Assembly: GCF_008017825.1 (NCBI RefSeq)
Contig: NZ_VRLS01000093.1
Coordinates: forward strand, 39,296-103,295
Direction: 5' to 3'
DNA from: Mesonia sp008017825
GTDB lineage: Bacteria > Bacteroidota > Bacteroidia > Flavobacteriales > Flavobacteriaceae
Length of the DNA: 64,000 bases
Both the position numbers and the translations under genes were made by a program. The notes below the pieces were generated by a model. That model did no database searches. It saw only the letters and a program-made list of their open reading frames with translations, and was not told the DNA's origin. Of the stretch, positions 51,476 through 59,966 are shown in pieces; position 1 is the stretch's first letter, and every line of letters begins with the position of its first letter.

Positions 51476-52402
51476 ATGAAAATTACAGTTGTAGGCGCAG
51501 GAGCCGTAGGAGCAAGTTGTGCAGAGTATATCGCAATTAAAAACTTTGCTTCAGAAGTAGTATTGTTGGATATTAAAGAAGATTATGCTGAAGGTAAAGC
51601 AATGGATTTAATGCAAACCGCTTCTTTAAACGGATTTGATACCAAAATTACTGGAAGTACAAACGATTATTCAAAAACTGCAGGAAGTGATATCGCTGTA
51701 ATTACTAGTGGAATTCCGCGTAAGCCAGGAATGACTCGTGAAGAGTTAATCGGGATAAATGCAGGAATCGTAAAAGAAGTTTCTTCAAATATTATAAAGC
51801 ATTCTCCAGATGTAACCATTATTGTAGTAAGTAATCCTATGGATACTATGACTTACTTGGTGCACAAAACAACTGGTCTTCCTAAGAACAGAATTATTGG
51901 TATGGGGGGGGCTTTAGATAGCGCACGTTTTAAGTACCGTTTAGCGGAAGCTTTAGAAGCGCCAATATCTGATGTGGATGGAATGGTGATTGGTGGTCAT
52001 AGTGATAAAGGTATGGTGCCATTAACTAGATTAGCAACAAGAAATAGCGTATTGGTTTCTGAATTTATCTCAGAAGATAGGTTAAATCAAGTTTCTGAAG
52101 ATACTAAAGTAGGTGGAGCTACCTTAACTAAAATGTTAGGTACAAGTGCGTGGTACGCACCAGGAGCAGCGGTATCTGGTTTGGTTCAGGCTATTGCTTG
52201 CGACCAAAAGAAAATTTTCCCTTGTTCTACTTTACTTGATGGAGAATATGGTTTAAATGATTTATGTATTGGAGTTCCTGTAGTATTAGGGAAAGGTGGA
52301 ATTGAGAAAATTGTAGAGATTAAGCTTGATGAAGCAGAAATGAATAAATTGAAAGAAAGTGCAGAAGGAGTGAAGAAAACGAATGGTTTATTAGAGCTAT
52401 AA
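51476..52402 (+). CDS. mdh: Malate dehydrogenase
   Basis: Mdh, 308 residues, LDH-like type, oxidises malate to oxaloacetate in the TCA cycle. It has the Rossmann motif VVGAGAVGASCAEYI (residues 4-18), the mobile substrate loop SGIPRKPGMTREEL with its arginines, VVSNPMDTMTYL, and the catalytic histidine in GGHSDKGMVPLTR. An eight-G run at 51904-51911 encodes part of GMGGALD in frame. It is followed by a strong terminator. Confidence 0.97.
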   Translation: MKITVVGAGAVGASCAEYIAIKNFASEVVLLDIKEDYAEGKAMDLMQTASLNGFDTKITGSTNDYSKTAGSDIAVITSGIPRKPGMTREELIGINAGIVKEVSSNIIKHSPDVTIIVVSNPMDTMTYLVHKTTGLPKNRIIGMGGALDSARFKYRLAEALEAPISDVDGMVIGGHSDKGMVPLTRLATRNSVLVSEFISEDRLNQVSEDTKVGGATLTKMLGTSAWYAPGAAVSGLVQAIACDQKKIFPCSTLLDGEYGLNDLCIGVPVVLGKGGIEKIVEIKLDEAEMNKLKESAEGVKKTNGLLEL

Positions 52403-52428
52403 GCACTTAAATATTACAAATAATTTAC

Positions 52429-52467
52429 AAGCCTGTTGAGATTTCTATCTTAACAGGCTTTTTTTGT
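52429..52467 (+). terminator. Terminator after mdh
   Basis: GCCTGTTGAGAT pairs with ATCTTAACAGGC, a 12-bp stem with one G-U pair and a TTCT loop, followed by seven T. Confidence 0.88.
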
Positions 52468-52489
52468 GAAATTTATCTTAAAAAAACTA

Positions 52490-52520
52490 TTGCCATTTCT
52501 TTTTTGAAACCCTATATTTG
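52490..52520 (+). promoter_or_regulatory. Promoter of secDF
   Basis: TTG (52490-52492), 20 nt, then TATATTTG (52513-52520): both elements of the Bacteroidetes consensus at the accepted spacing, 40 nt upstream of the ATG. Confidence 0.7.
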
Positions 52521-52560
52521 TCCGTTTTTAAAATAAGATTAATTAATAATTTAAGTAATA

Positions 52561-55500
52561 ATGCAGAATAAGGGAATCATAAAGCTCTTCGCAATTTTAT
52601 TCGGATTGGTAAGTATTTATCAATTGTCGTTTACTTTTATCGCTAACAATGCAGAAGATGATGCGGAAGCTTTTGCAGCTCAAAAAATAAGTAGTGAAGT
52701 AAAAGATTACTCGGCTCTTAGAGAAATTGAAGAGACTAGGTACTTAGATTCAATTGGTAATAATAATATTATTGCAGGAATCACTTACAACACTGCAAAA
52801 GACAAAGAGCTTAATAAAGGTTTAGATTTAAAAGGAGGTATCAATGTTATCTTACAAATATCTGTAAGAGATATTTTGAGCGAGTTAACTAACAACTCAA
52901 AAGATCCTGCTTTTATGAAAGCTTTATCAAGGGCAGATGAGTTACAAAAAGATAGCCAAGATGATTACGTAGACTTGTTTTTTCAAGCATTTGAAGAAAC
53001 TCCAGATGCGCGTTTAGCTTCTCCAGATATTTTTGCAAATAAAAACTTAAGTGATGATATTACTTATGAGATGGATAACTCTCAGGTTAAGCCAATCGTA
53101 CGTAAGAGAATAGATGAGAGTATTACTTCTGCTTTTGAGGTTTTAAGAAAACGTATCGATAAATTTGGGGTTACACAGCCTAACATTCAGCGTTTAGGGA
53201 ATTCTGGAAGAATTTTAGTTGAATTGCCAGGGGCAAAAGATATTGAGCGTGTTAAAGGTTTATTACAAAGTACTGCTCAATTAGAGTTTTGGCACGTATT
53301 TAAAGGGCAAGAATTAGCGCCTTTTATCAGTCAAGCTGATAGCAGATTAAAAGAAATTTTAAAGCCAGAAACAGAAACTGAAAAAGAGGTAGATTCTACA
53401 GCTACAGATTCTACAAAAGTTTCTCAAGATGCAGATATTGAAGATTTATTAGCAAATGCAGAGGAGGAAGAAGATGCTGCAGATGCTACACAAAATAATC
53501 CACTTATCGGACTTATCAAAGCAGGTGGAGGACAAGGACCAGTAATTGCAACTTTTTCAGTGAAAGATACTGCTTTAGTAGGTAAGTATTTAAGAATGTC
53601 TCAAGTAAGATCTTTATTGCCTGCAGAACAACGTTATGCTAAGTTTGTTTGGGGTAAATCTGCTGAAGAGGATGAGTTAATCGACTTATATGCTTTAAAA
53701 GCAAACAAAGCAAACGAACCTGATCTTAGCGGAAGTGTGATTACAAATGCAACACAAACTTACGATCAGTACGGGGGAATTGCAGTGTCAATGGAAATGA
53801 ACGGTAAAGGTGCTAAGAAGTGGGAAGAAATGACTACTAAAGCATTTAATGAGCGATCTCAAATTGCCATTGTTTTAGATGATATCGTATATTCTGCTCC
53901 AGGAATTTCTACAGGACCAATTTCAGGTGGAAGAAGTGAAATTACAGGAGATTTTTCAGTAGTTGAAGGACAAGATTTAGCAAACGTATTAAGAGCAGGT
54001 AAATTACCAGCTTCAGCAGATATAGTACAAAGTGAAGTAGTAGGGCCATCTTTGGGTCAAGAAGCTATTGATAGCGGTATTTTATCTTTTATTATAGCTC
54101 TAGGCTTTGTATTGGTTTGGATGGTATTCTATTACGGTAAAGCTGGTGCTTTCGCAGATGTTGCATTAGCAGTAAACATTTTATTTATTTTCGGGGTTTT
54201 AGCAGGGTTAGGAGCTGTACTAACACTTCCTGGTATTGCAGGTATTGTTTTAACTATTGGTATGTCGGTAGATGCGAACGTACTTATATTTGAAAGAATT
54301 AGAGAAGAGTTAGCAAAAGGAAAAGCTCAAATAGATGCCATTAAAGACGGATTTAGAAATGCGTTATCTTCAATTTTAGATGCTAACATCACCACAGGTT
54401 TAACGGGTATTATCTTATTGATTTTTGGAACAGGACCTATTAAAGGTTTTGCGACAACTTTGTTAATAGGTATTTGTACGTCTTTATTTACAGCAATTTT
54501 CATTACTCGTCTATTTATAGATGGTTATGGTAAAAACGGTAAATCTTTAGCGTTCTCTACAGCTGCAACTAAAAATCTATTCCAAAATGTAGGAATAAAA
54601 TTTATTGCAAAAAGAAAATTAGCTTATATCATTTCAGCAGTTGCTATTGTGGTAAGTTTAGGTTCATTATTTGTAAATGGTCTTAACCAAGGAGTTGACT
54701 TTGTAGGAGGAAGAACTTACACGGTAAGATTTGATCAAAGTGTGAATGCTACTCAAGTTGAAGGTAGATTAATTGAAACCTTTGGTAGTGCAGAAGCAAA
54801 AACTTTTGGTTCTAATAATCAGTTAAAGATTACTACAAAATATAAAGTAGACGAGGAAGGTACAGAAGTAGATAATGAGATTTCTAGAAAACTATATGAA
54901 ACTCTTCAGCAAGATTTACCAAAAGGTTTAACTTATGAGCAGTTTAATGTATCTAATGGCGAGGAAAGTACTGTGGGAGTAATGTCATCTATGAAAGTAG
55001 GTCCTACTATTGCAGATGATATAAAGAGTGCTTCTTATTTTGCGGTTATAGGTTCTTTACTTGTGGTGTTCCTATATATCTTATTTAGATTTAGAAGATG
55101 GCAATTTAGTTTAGGTGCTGTAGCTGCAGTTTTCCATGATGTATTAATTATACTTGGTGTATTCTCTCTTTGTAGAAATATCATGCCATTCAGCATGGAA
55201 ATTGATCAGGCTTTTATAGCAGCTATTCTTACCGTAGTAGGATATTCATTGAATGATACGGTGGTTGTATTTGATAGAATTAGAGAATACTTCAATGAGC
55301 ATAAAACCTGGCCATTTAGTAGAACCATTAATGCGGCATTAAATAGTACTATAAGTAGAACTATTAATACCTCTTTAACTACTTTAATTGTGTTGTTAGC
55401 AATCTTTATATTCGGAGGTGATAGCATTAGAGGGTTTATGTTTGCGCTTATTATTGGTGTAATCGTAGGTACGTATTCTTCATTATTTATTGCAACGCCA

Positions 55501-55587
55501 ATTATGTATGACACAGCTAAAAATAAGAGTGAAGACTTATTAGCTAAAAAAGAAGAAGAAACAGAAGAGGGAGAAGAAGTAATTTAA
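52561..55587 (+). CDS. secDF: Fused protein translocase subunit SecDF
   Basis: 1,008 residues, SecD and SecF in one chain, as is usual in Bacteroidetes; it uses the proton-motive force to complete export through SecYEG. An N-terminal helix precedes a large periplasmic P1 domain with LNKGLDLKGGINVILQI near residue 82, and an acidic insert follows (about 275-310). The SecD membrane block has VGPSLGQEAIDSG and SVDANVLIFERIREELAKGK. The SecF half has LNQGVDFVGGRTYTV, VGPTIADDIKSASY and GYSLNDTVVVFDRIREYF. It is monocistronic, with promoter and terminator. Confidence 0.97.
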   Translation: MQNKGIIKLFAILFGLVSIYQLSFTFIANNAEDDAEAFAAQKISSEVKDYSALREIEETRYLDSIGNNNIIAGITYNTAKDKELNKGLDLKGGINVILQISVRDILSELTNNSKDPAFMKALSRADELQKDSQDDYVDLFFQAFEETPDARLASPDIFANKNLSDDITYEMDNSQVKPIVRKRIDESITSAFEVLRKRIDKFGVTQPNIQRLGNSGRILVELPGAKDIERVKGLLQSTAQLEFWHVFKGQELAPFISQADSRLKEILKPETETEKEVDSTATDSTKVSQDADIEDLLANAEEEEDAADATQNNPLIGLIKAGGGQGPVIATFSVKDTALVGKYLRMSQVRSLLPAEQRYAKFVWGKSAEEDELIDLYALKANKANEPDLSGSVITNATQTYDQYGGIAVSMEMNGKGAKKWEEMTTKAFNERSQIAIVLDDIVYSAPGISTGPISGGRSEITGDFSVVEGQDLANVLRAGKLPASADIVQSEVVGPSLGQEAIDSGILSFIIALGFVLVWMVFYYGKAGAFADVALAVNILFIFGVLAGLGAVLTLPGIAGIVLTIGMSVDANVLIFERIREELAKGKAQIDAIKDGFRNALSSILDANITTGLTGIILLIFGTGPIKGFATTLLIGICTSLFTAIFITRLFIDGYGKNGKSLAFSTAATKNLFQNVGIKFIAKRKLAYIISAVAIVVSLGSLFVNGLNQGVDFVGGRTYTVRFDQSVNATQVEGRLIETFGSAEAKTFGSNNQLKITTKYKVDEEGTEVDNEISRKLYETLQQDLPKGLTYEQFNVSNGEESTVGVMSSMKVGPTIADDIKSASYFAVIGSLLVVFLYILFRFRRWQFSLGAVAAVFHDVLIILGVFSLCRNIMPFSMEIDQAFIAAILTVVGYSLNDTVVVFDRIREYFNEHKTWPFSRTINAALNSTISRTINTSLTTLIVLLAIFIFGGDSIRGFMFALIIGVIVGTYSSLFIATPIMYDTAKNKSEDLLAKKEEETEEGEEVI

Positions 55588-55607
55588 TTCCTTACATCTT
55601 AATAAAT

Positions 55608-55644
55608 AAAAAAGAGCCTTCTCAAGTCGAGAAGGCTCTTTTTT
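55608..55644 (+). terminator. Terminator after secDF
   Basis: GAGCCTTCTC and GAGAAGGCTC pair perfectly around AAGTC, with six A and six T at the flanks. Confidence 0.9.
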
Positions 55645-55875
55645 ATTTACTAAGTTTTGATCTATTAGTTCTTGTGGTTAGTGGTGATTTGAAACTCGAT
55701 TAAAAACTCCAAACTGACGCTGTTTTTCAACCCCATATCTAATTAAGGCTTGTGATTATACAACTGATTTAATCTTAACAGGTTTTTTCAAATGAATATA
55801 CTGCATAAAACCTTTTCGCTTGAATACTCTCAAAATCTAATTAATTCAATCTCTATTAAAACCTAGAAAAAGGGT

Positions 55876-56370
55876 TTAATCCAAATGAAGAATAATCGAA
55901 TCTCCTTTACTAATATTCCATTCTTGTGCTTTGCTTCCGTTAATCTCTAAAACATACTTTGCTGGCGCTTGTGAAGGAATAGGAGATTCATCTAAAGGCT
56001 TTGCCTCTCTATTAATATCTACCACTGTATTATTTGAATTAATATAAATCAAATCTAGAGGAATGTAGGTATTCTTCATATAGAAATTTGGTCGCGGTGT
56101 TTCATTGTCATAAATGAATAGCATGCCTCGATTTTCTTGCATTTGCTTCCGGTACATCAATCCTGTTTGCTGCTCGTATGAACTTACTGCAGTTTCAATT
56201 TCTAAGTGTTTTAATGTATCTTTTTCTGCACTGATAAAATAAAGCTCTCCGTCTTTTTGGAAGGTGATTTCTGGTGTGGTGATAACTTTATCTTTTCTCT
56301 CTTCTTTACAAGCAGTAAGTGTTAATATAATTCCGCCTACGAGCGATATTTTTTTTATTAATTTTTTCAT
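55876..56370 (-). CDS. DUF192 family lipoprotein
   Basis: 164 residues with a lipobox ending at Cys21 (LTLTAC). The body matches DUF192: QQTGLMYRKQMQENRGMLFI, PNFYMKNTYIPLDLIYINSN and the C-terminal VLEINGSKAQEWNISKGD. The family forms a small beta-barrel and its biological role is unsettled. It starts 5 bp after lgt, the enzyme that would lipidate it, so the two are likely co-transcribed. The 288-bp gap downstream to secDF holds only its terminator and AT-rich sequence. Confidence 0.9.
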   Translation of the reverse strand: MKKLIKKISLVGGIILTLTACKEERKDKVITTPEITFQKDGELYFISAEKDTLKHLEIETAVSSYEQQTGLMYRKQMQENRGMLFIYDNETPRPNFYMKNTYIPLDLIYINSNNTVVDINREAKPLDESPIPSQAPAKYVLEINGSKAQEWNISKGDSIILHLD

Positions 56371-56375
56371 AGTAA

Positions 56376-57203
56376 TTAAGCTGTAGCTGAAGTAGTTTTT
56401 GGTTTTCTAAAAATTAAGTATAGTCCTATAATAATAAAAGGGATACTTAGCCACTGACCAGTATTTAAAGCCCAAGTGGCTCTATTTTCTACCTGTGCTT
56501 CCTTTAAGAACTCTACAAAGAATCTAACCGACCAAAGTAGTACTAAAAAGACTCCAAAGATAAAGCCAAGCTTTTCTCTTTTATTCGTTTTCCAGTATAA
56601 GAACATAAGAATGATAAAAACAATAACGTAGCAACCCGCTTCATATAGTTGTGCAGGATGGCGAGCAAAGTCTTCTCCTAATTGAGCAAAAATAACTCCG
56701 TAATCTGAATTTGTAGGTTTTCCTATTATTTCAGAGTTTATAAAGTTTCCAATTCTAATAAAAACTCCTCCACTTGCTACAGGTATCACAACGCGGTCTA
56801 ATGTCCATAAAATAGGCTTTTTTACTACTTTTTTGGAATAAAAATACATAGCTAAAATAACTCCAATTGCAGCACCGTGACTCGCTAAACCTTGAAATCC
56901 AGTAAACTCAAACTCAGGAACAAATCTCGCTGGTAAAATAATAGAAAGCGGGTCTTCAACAAAAAGTTCGGGTTGATAAAATATCACATGACCTAATCTT
57001 GCTCCAGCCAATACAGCAATTACCGTATACATAAAGATGGCGTCTAGCTCTTTTTGTCCCATACGCTCGCGCTCCAAGATATTTTTCATTAAGTACCAGC
57101 CTAAAGTAAAGGCGACTAAATACATAAGGCTGTAATAGCGAATCATAAAAAAACCTAAATCGATTCCTTTAGAGGGATCCCAAACAATGGCACTTGCTAA
57201 CAT
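56376..57203 (-). CDS. lgt: Prolipoprotein diacylglyceryl transferase
   Basis: Lgt, 275 residues, seven membrane helices; transfers diacylglycerol to the lipobox cysteine of prolipoproteins at the inner membrane. Conserved segments are FFMIRYYSLMYLVAF, the catalytic-region GLASHGAAIGV, VFIRIGNFINSEIIG, and ARHPAQLYEAGCYV with the conserved His and Glu. Many lipoproteins in this window depend on it. It lies 76 bp after yidD and 5 bp before the DUF192 gene. Confidence 0.97.
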   Translation of the reverse strand: MLASAIVWDPSKGIDLGFFMIRYYSLMYLVAFTLGWYLMKNILERERMGQKELDAIFMYTVIAVLAGARLGHVIFYQPELFVEDPLSIILPARFVPEFEFTGFQGLASHGAAIGVILAMYFYSKKVVKKPILWTLDRVVIPVASGGVFIRIGNFINSEIIGKPTNSDYGVIFAQLGEDFARHPAQLYEAGCYVIVFIILMFLYWKTNKREKLGFIFGVFLVLLWSVRFFVEFLKEAQVENRATWALNTGQWLSIPFIIIGLYLIFRKPKTTSATA

Positions 57204-57279
57204 GAAGTATAGTTTAAAATTGAAGCAGTAAAGATAAAAATATGAATTCGTTTACACGGAATTTCAATAAGTTTTATGT

Positions 57280-57519
57280 TTATTTTCTCTTTGGTGGAAC
57301 TGGGTCATAACCAGAGCTTCCCCAAGGATGACATTTGCTAATTCTCTTTACCGAAAGAATGAAGCCTTTAAAAACTCCGTGAGTAATAAAAGCTTCTTTC
57401 GCATACGCGGAACAAGTGGGTTGAAACCTACAAGAAGCTGGGGTAAGTGGTGAAATAAGACTCTGATAGATTTTAATAAGAGCTAAAAAAGGAGCAATTA
57501 AAATCTTTTGAAAGTCCAT
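57280..57519 (-). CDS. yidD: Membrane protein insertion efficiency factor YidD
   Basis: 79 residues. The UPF0161 signature is complete: LIKIYQSLISPLTPASCRFQ, then PTCSAYAKEAFITHGVFKGF and RISKCHPWGSSGYDPVP, with the three conserved cysteines. YidD assists YidC-dependent insertion. It lies 9 bp downstream of cysS, a common flavobacterial arrangement. No recognised yidC is in the window. Confidence 0.95.
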   Translation of the reverse strand: MDFQKILIAPFLALIKIYQSLISPLTPASCRFQPTCSAYAKEAFITHGVFKGFILSVKRISKCHPWGSSGYDPVPPKRK

Positions 57520-57528
57520 AAAACTAAT

Positions 57529-59019
57529 TTATAAGCTAAACGAAGTCCCTCCACGACTATCTTTAAGCTCAATGTTTAGTTTTGCTAATTCATCTCTAAT
57601 TTGGTCGCTCAAAGCAAAATCTCTATTCGTCCTAGCTTTATTTCTTAACTCGATAAGTAACTCTACCAAATTTTCGAGGCGTGTTGTGTTATTATCGTTT
57701 ACATTATTATTTGAATTGGTAGGAACTAAACCTAAAACATCAAAAGAAAATTCGTGCATAGTTTTACTAAGTAACTCTTGATCTTCTTTAGTGATTGTAC
57801 CTTTTTCTGCAGCAATAGAATTGATTTGTTTTACAGCATCAAATAATTTTGCAATTAAAATAGGGCTGTTAAAGTCGTCATTCATTGCCTTATAGCACTC
57901 TTCTCTCCATTGCTTTACGTCGAAACTAGAACCAGCATGGTTTTTTAATTGTGGGATAATCGCAATTGCATCCATCAATCGTTGAAAGCCTTTTTCTGCA
58001 GCAGTTAAAGCTTCATCAGAAAAGTCCAATATACTCCTATAGTTTGCTTGCAACATAAAGAAGCGAGCCACAGAAGGACTGTATGATTTGGAAAGTACAT
58101 CGTTGTTCCCAGTGAACAAATCTTCAGGTAGAATATTGTTACCAGTGCTTTTTGCCATTTTTTTCCCGTTAAGGGTAAGCATATTGGCGTGCATCCAATA
58201 ATTTACAGGGTCTTTTCCTGTAGCTGCTTTTCCTTGAGCGATTTCACATTCGTGGTGAGGGAATTTTAAATCCATTCCGCCGCCATGAATATCAAATTCT
58301 TCTCCAAGATATTTGGTGCTCATTACGGTACATTCTAAATGCCAACCTGGGAAACCAATACTCCATGGGGAGGGCCAACGCATAATGTGTTGCGGTTCGG
58401 CTTTTTTCCAAAGGGCAAAATCTTGCGGGTTTTTCTTGTCAGATTGAGCAGCCAATTCTCTAGTATTGGCGATCATATCTTCTAGTTTTCTTCCGCTAAG
58501 GATACCGTATTCGTTAGATTCATTATATTTTAAAACATCAAAATAAACAGAGCCATTGGCTTCGTAAGCTAAGCCTTTGTCTATAATATCTTTGATGATT
58601 TCAATTTGCTCAACAATATGTCCTGTAGCGGTAGGCTCAATACTGGGTGGTAAATTATTGAACTTTTGAAGCGTGTTATGAAAATCTACGGTATATTTTT
58701 GAACCACTTCCATAGGTTCAATTTCTTCAAGTCGCGCTTTTTTAGCGATACGATCTTCGCCTGTTTCGGCATCATTCTCTAGGTGACCAGCATCGGTTAT
58801 ATTTCGCACATAGCGTACTTTGTATCCTAAGTGCTTTAAATACCTAAAAACCAAATCGAAAGAAATAAAAGTTCTACAGTTTCCTAAATGAACATTGCTA
58901 TATACCGTTGGCCCGCAAACGTACATGCCTACGTATCCATCGGTAATAGATTGAAAAACTTCTTTTTCGCCTTTAAGAGAATTGTATATTTTTAATTCTT
59001 GTTCTTGGTATAAAGCCAT
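57529..59019 (-). CDS. cysS: Cysteinyl-tRNA synthetase
   Basis: CysRS, 496 residues, class I. MYVCGPTVYSNVHLGNCRTF contains the HIGH variant HLGN and the first zinc-ligand Cys. The other zinc ligands are in WHLECTVMS and HHECEIAQG, and the KMSKS variant is KMAKSTGN. FPHHECEIAQ and WMHANMLTLNGKKMAKS are family blocks. It lies 33 bp downstream of folE and 9 bp upstream of yidD. Confidence 0.97.
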   Translation of the reverse strand: MALYQEQELKIYNSLKGEKEVFQSITDGYVGMYVCGPTVYSNVHLGNCRTFISFDLVFRYLKHLGYKVRYVRNITDAGHLENDAETGEDRIAKKARLEEIEPMEVVQKYTVDFHNTLQKFNNLPPSIEPTATGHIVEQIEIIKDIIDKGLAYEANGSVYFDVLKYNESNEYGILSGRKLEDMIANTRELAAQSDKKNPQDFALWKKAEPQHIMRWPSPWSIGFPGWHLECTVMSTKYLGEEFDIHGGGMDLKFPHHECEIAQGKAATGKDPVNYWMHANMLTLNGKKMAKSTGNNILPEDLFTGNNDVLSKSYSPSVARFFMLQANYRSILDFSDEALTAAEKGFQRLMDAIAIIPQLKNHAGSSFDVKQWREECYKAMNDDFNSPILIAKLFDAVKQINSIAAEKGTITKEDQELLSKTMHEFSFDVLGLVPTNSNNNVNDNNTTRLENLVELLIELRNKARTNRDFALSDQIRDELAKLNIELKDSRGGTSFSL

Positions 59020-59052
59020 AAGGGTAATCGTTGATTTTAGATTTTTAAGTTG

Positions 59053-59730
59053 TTAAAAATCAGTATCCATATTAATGTAATCTAAAAACTCTCTTTTGGT
59101 AGCAGGTTCTTTAAATTTTCCTCCAAATTCACTTGTTACAGTACTGCTTTCTATATCACGTATTCCTCTACTGTTTACGCAAAGGTGTTTTGCATCAATT
59201 ACACAAGCAACATCTTTTGTTCCTAAAACTTCTTGCAATTCATTAACGATTTGCATGGTCATACGTTCTTGTACTTGAGGGCGTTTGGCGAAAAAGTCGA
59301 CAATACGATTCATTTTAGAGAGACCTACAACAGTTCCATTAGAAATATAAGCTACATGAGCTCTTCCAACGATAGGTAATAAATGGTGTTCGCAAGTAGA
59401 GTAAACGGTAATGTTTTTTTCTACTAACATCTCTCCGTATTTGTATTTATTTTCAAATACTGAAGCTTTTGGTTTACGCTTTGGATTTAAGCCGCCAAAA
59501 ATTTCTTGAACAAACATTTTAGCAACACGTTTAGGAGTACCTTTAAGACTATCATCTGTAAGGTCCATTCCTAAAGTCTCTAAAATGCGATTGACATCTT
59601 TTTCAATTAAACCAATTTTCTCCTCATCAGAGATGTCAAATGCATCTTTCCTGATAGGATTTTCTGTGCTTGATGCAATATGGTTATCTCCAAACTCTTC
59701 TATATTGTCCAATATGTTGTCTATTTTCAT
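59053..59730 (-). CDS. folE: GTP cyclohydrolase I
   Basis: FolE, 225 residues, opens the GTP ring to dihydroneopterin triphosphate, the entry to folate and, through QueD/QueE, to queuosine. The zinc and active-site blocks are STCEHHLLPIVGRAHVAYI, KMNRIVDFFAKRPQVQERMT and HLCVNSRGI. The N-terminal 60 residues are longer than in E. coli. A -7 element is found upstream. First gene of the folE-cysS-yidD-lgt-DUF192 group. Confidence 0.97.
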   Translation of the reverse strand: MKIDNILDNIEEFGDNHIASSTENPIRKDAFDISDEEKIGLIEKDVNRILETLGMDLTDDSLKGTPKRVAKMFVQEIFGGLNPKRKPKASVFENKYKYGEMLVEKNITVYSTCEHHLLPIVGRAHVAYISNGTVVGLSKMNRIVDFFAKRPQVQERMTMQIVNELQEVLGTKDVACVIDAKHLCVNSRGIRDIESSTVTSEFGGKFKEPATKREFLDYINMDTDF

Positions 59731-59761
59731 GATTTAAGTCTCCTACAGCAATTTAAAGATG

Positions 59762-59769
59762 CAAAGATA
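59762..59769 (-). promoter_or_regulatory. -7 element for folE
   Basis: The minus strand reads TATCTTTG, an exact TAnnTTTG, 31 nt upstream of the folE start. The nearest TTG is 23 nt from the element, beyond the usual 19-20. Confidence 0.5.
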
Positions 59770-59966
59770 AGTATTTTAGATTTTTTATAACTCAAAGGCT
59801 TTATAAATAATTGTGATAAAGATATAATCAACATAGAAGGTAATTTATTTTTCAGATAGGAATTCTCTTTAGGTAATTGTTATATAGATAGAGAGGTGTT
59901 TTTAAGAATAATGATTACTTTTAAACGCTTAACTTGAATTAATTTAACCCATTTTAGATTTTTAAT

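Noticed and set aside
55645..55875. Possible gene or element downstream of the secDF terminator
   Set aside because: AT-rich with no open frame or repeat I can defend; an imperfect inverted repeat at the DUF192 stop is the only signal.
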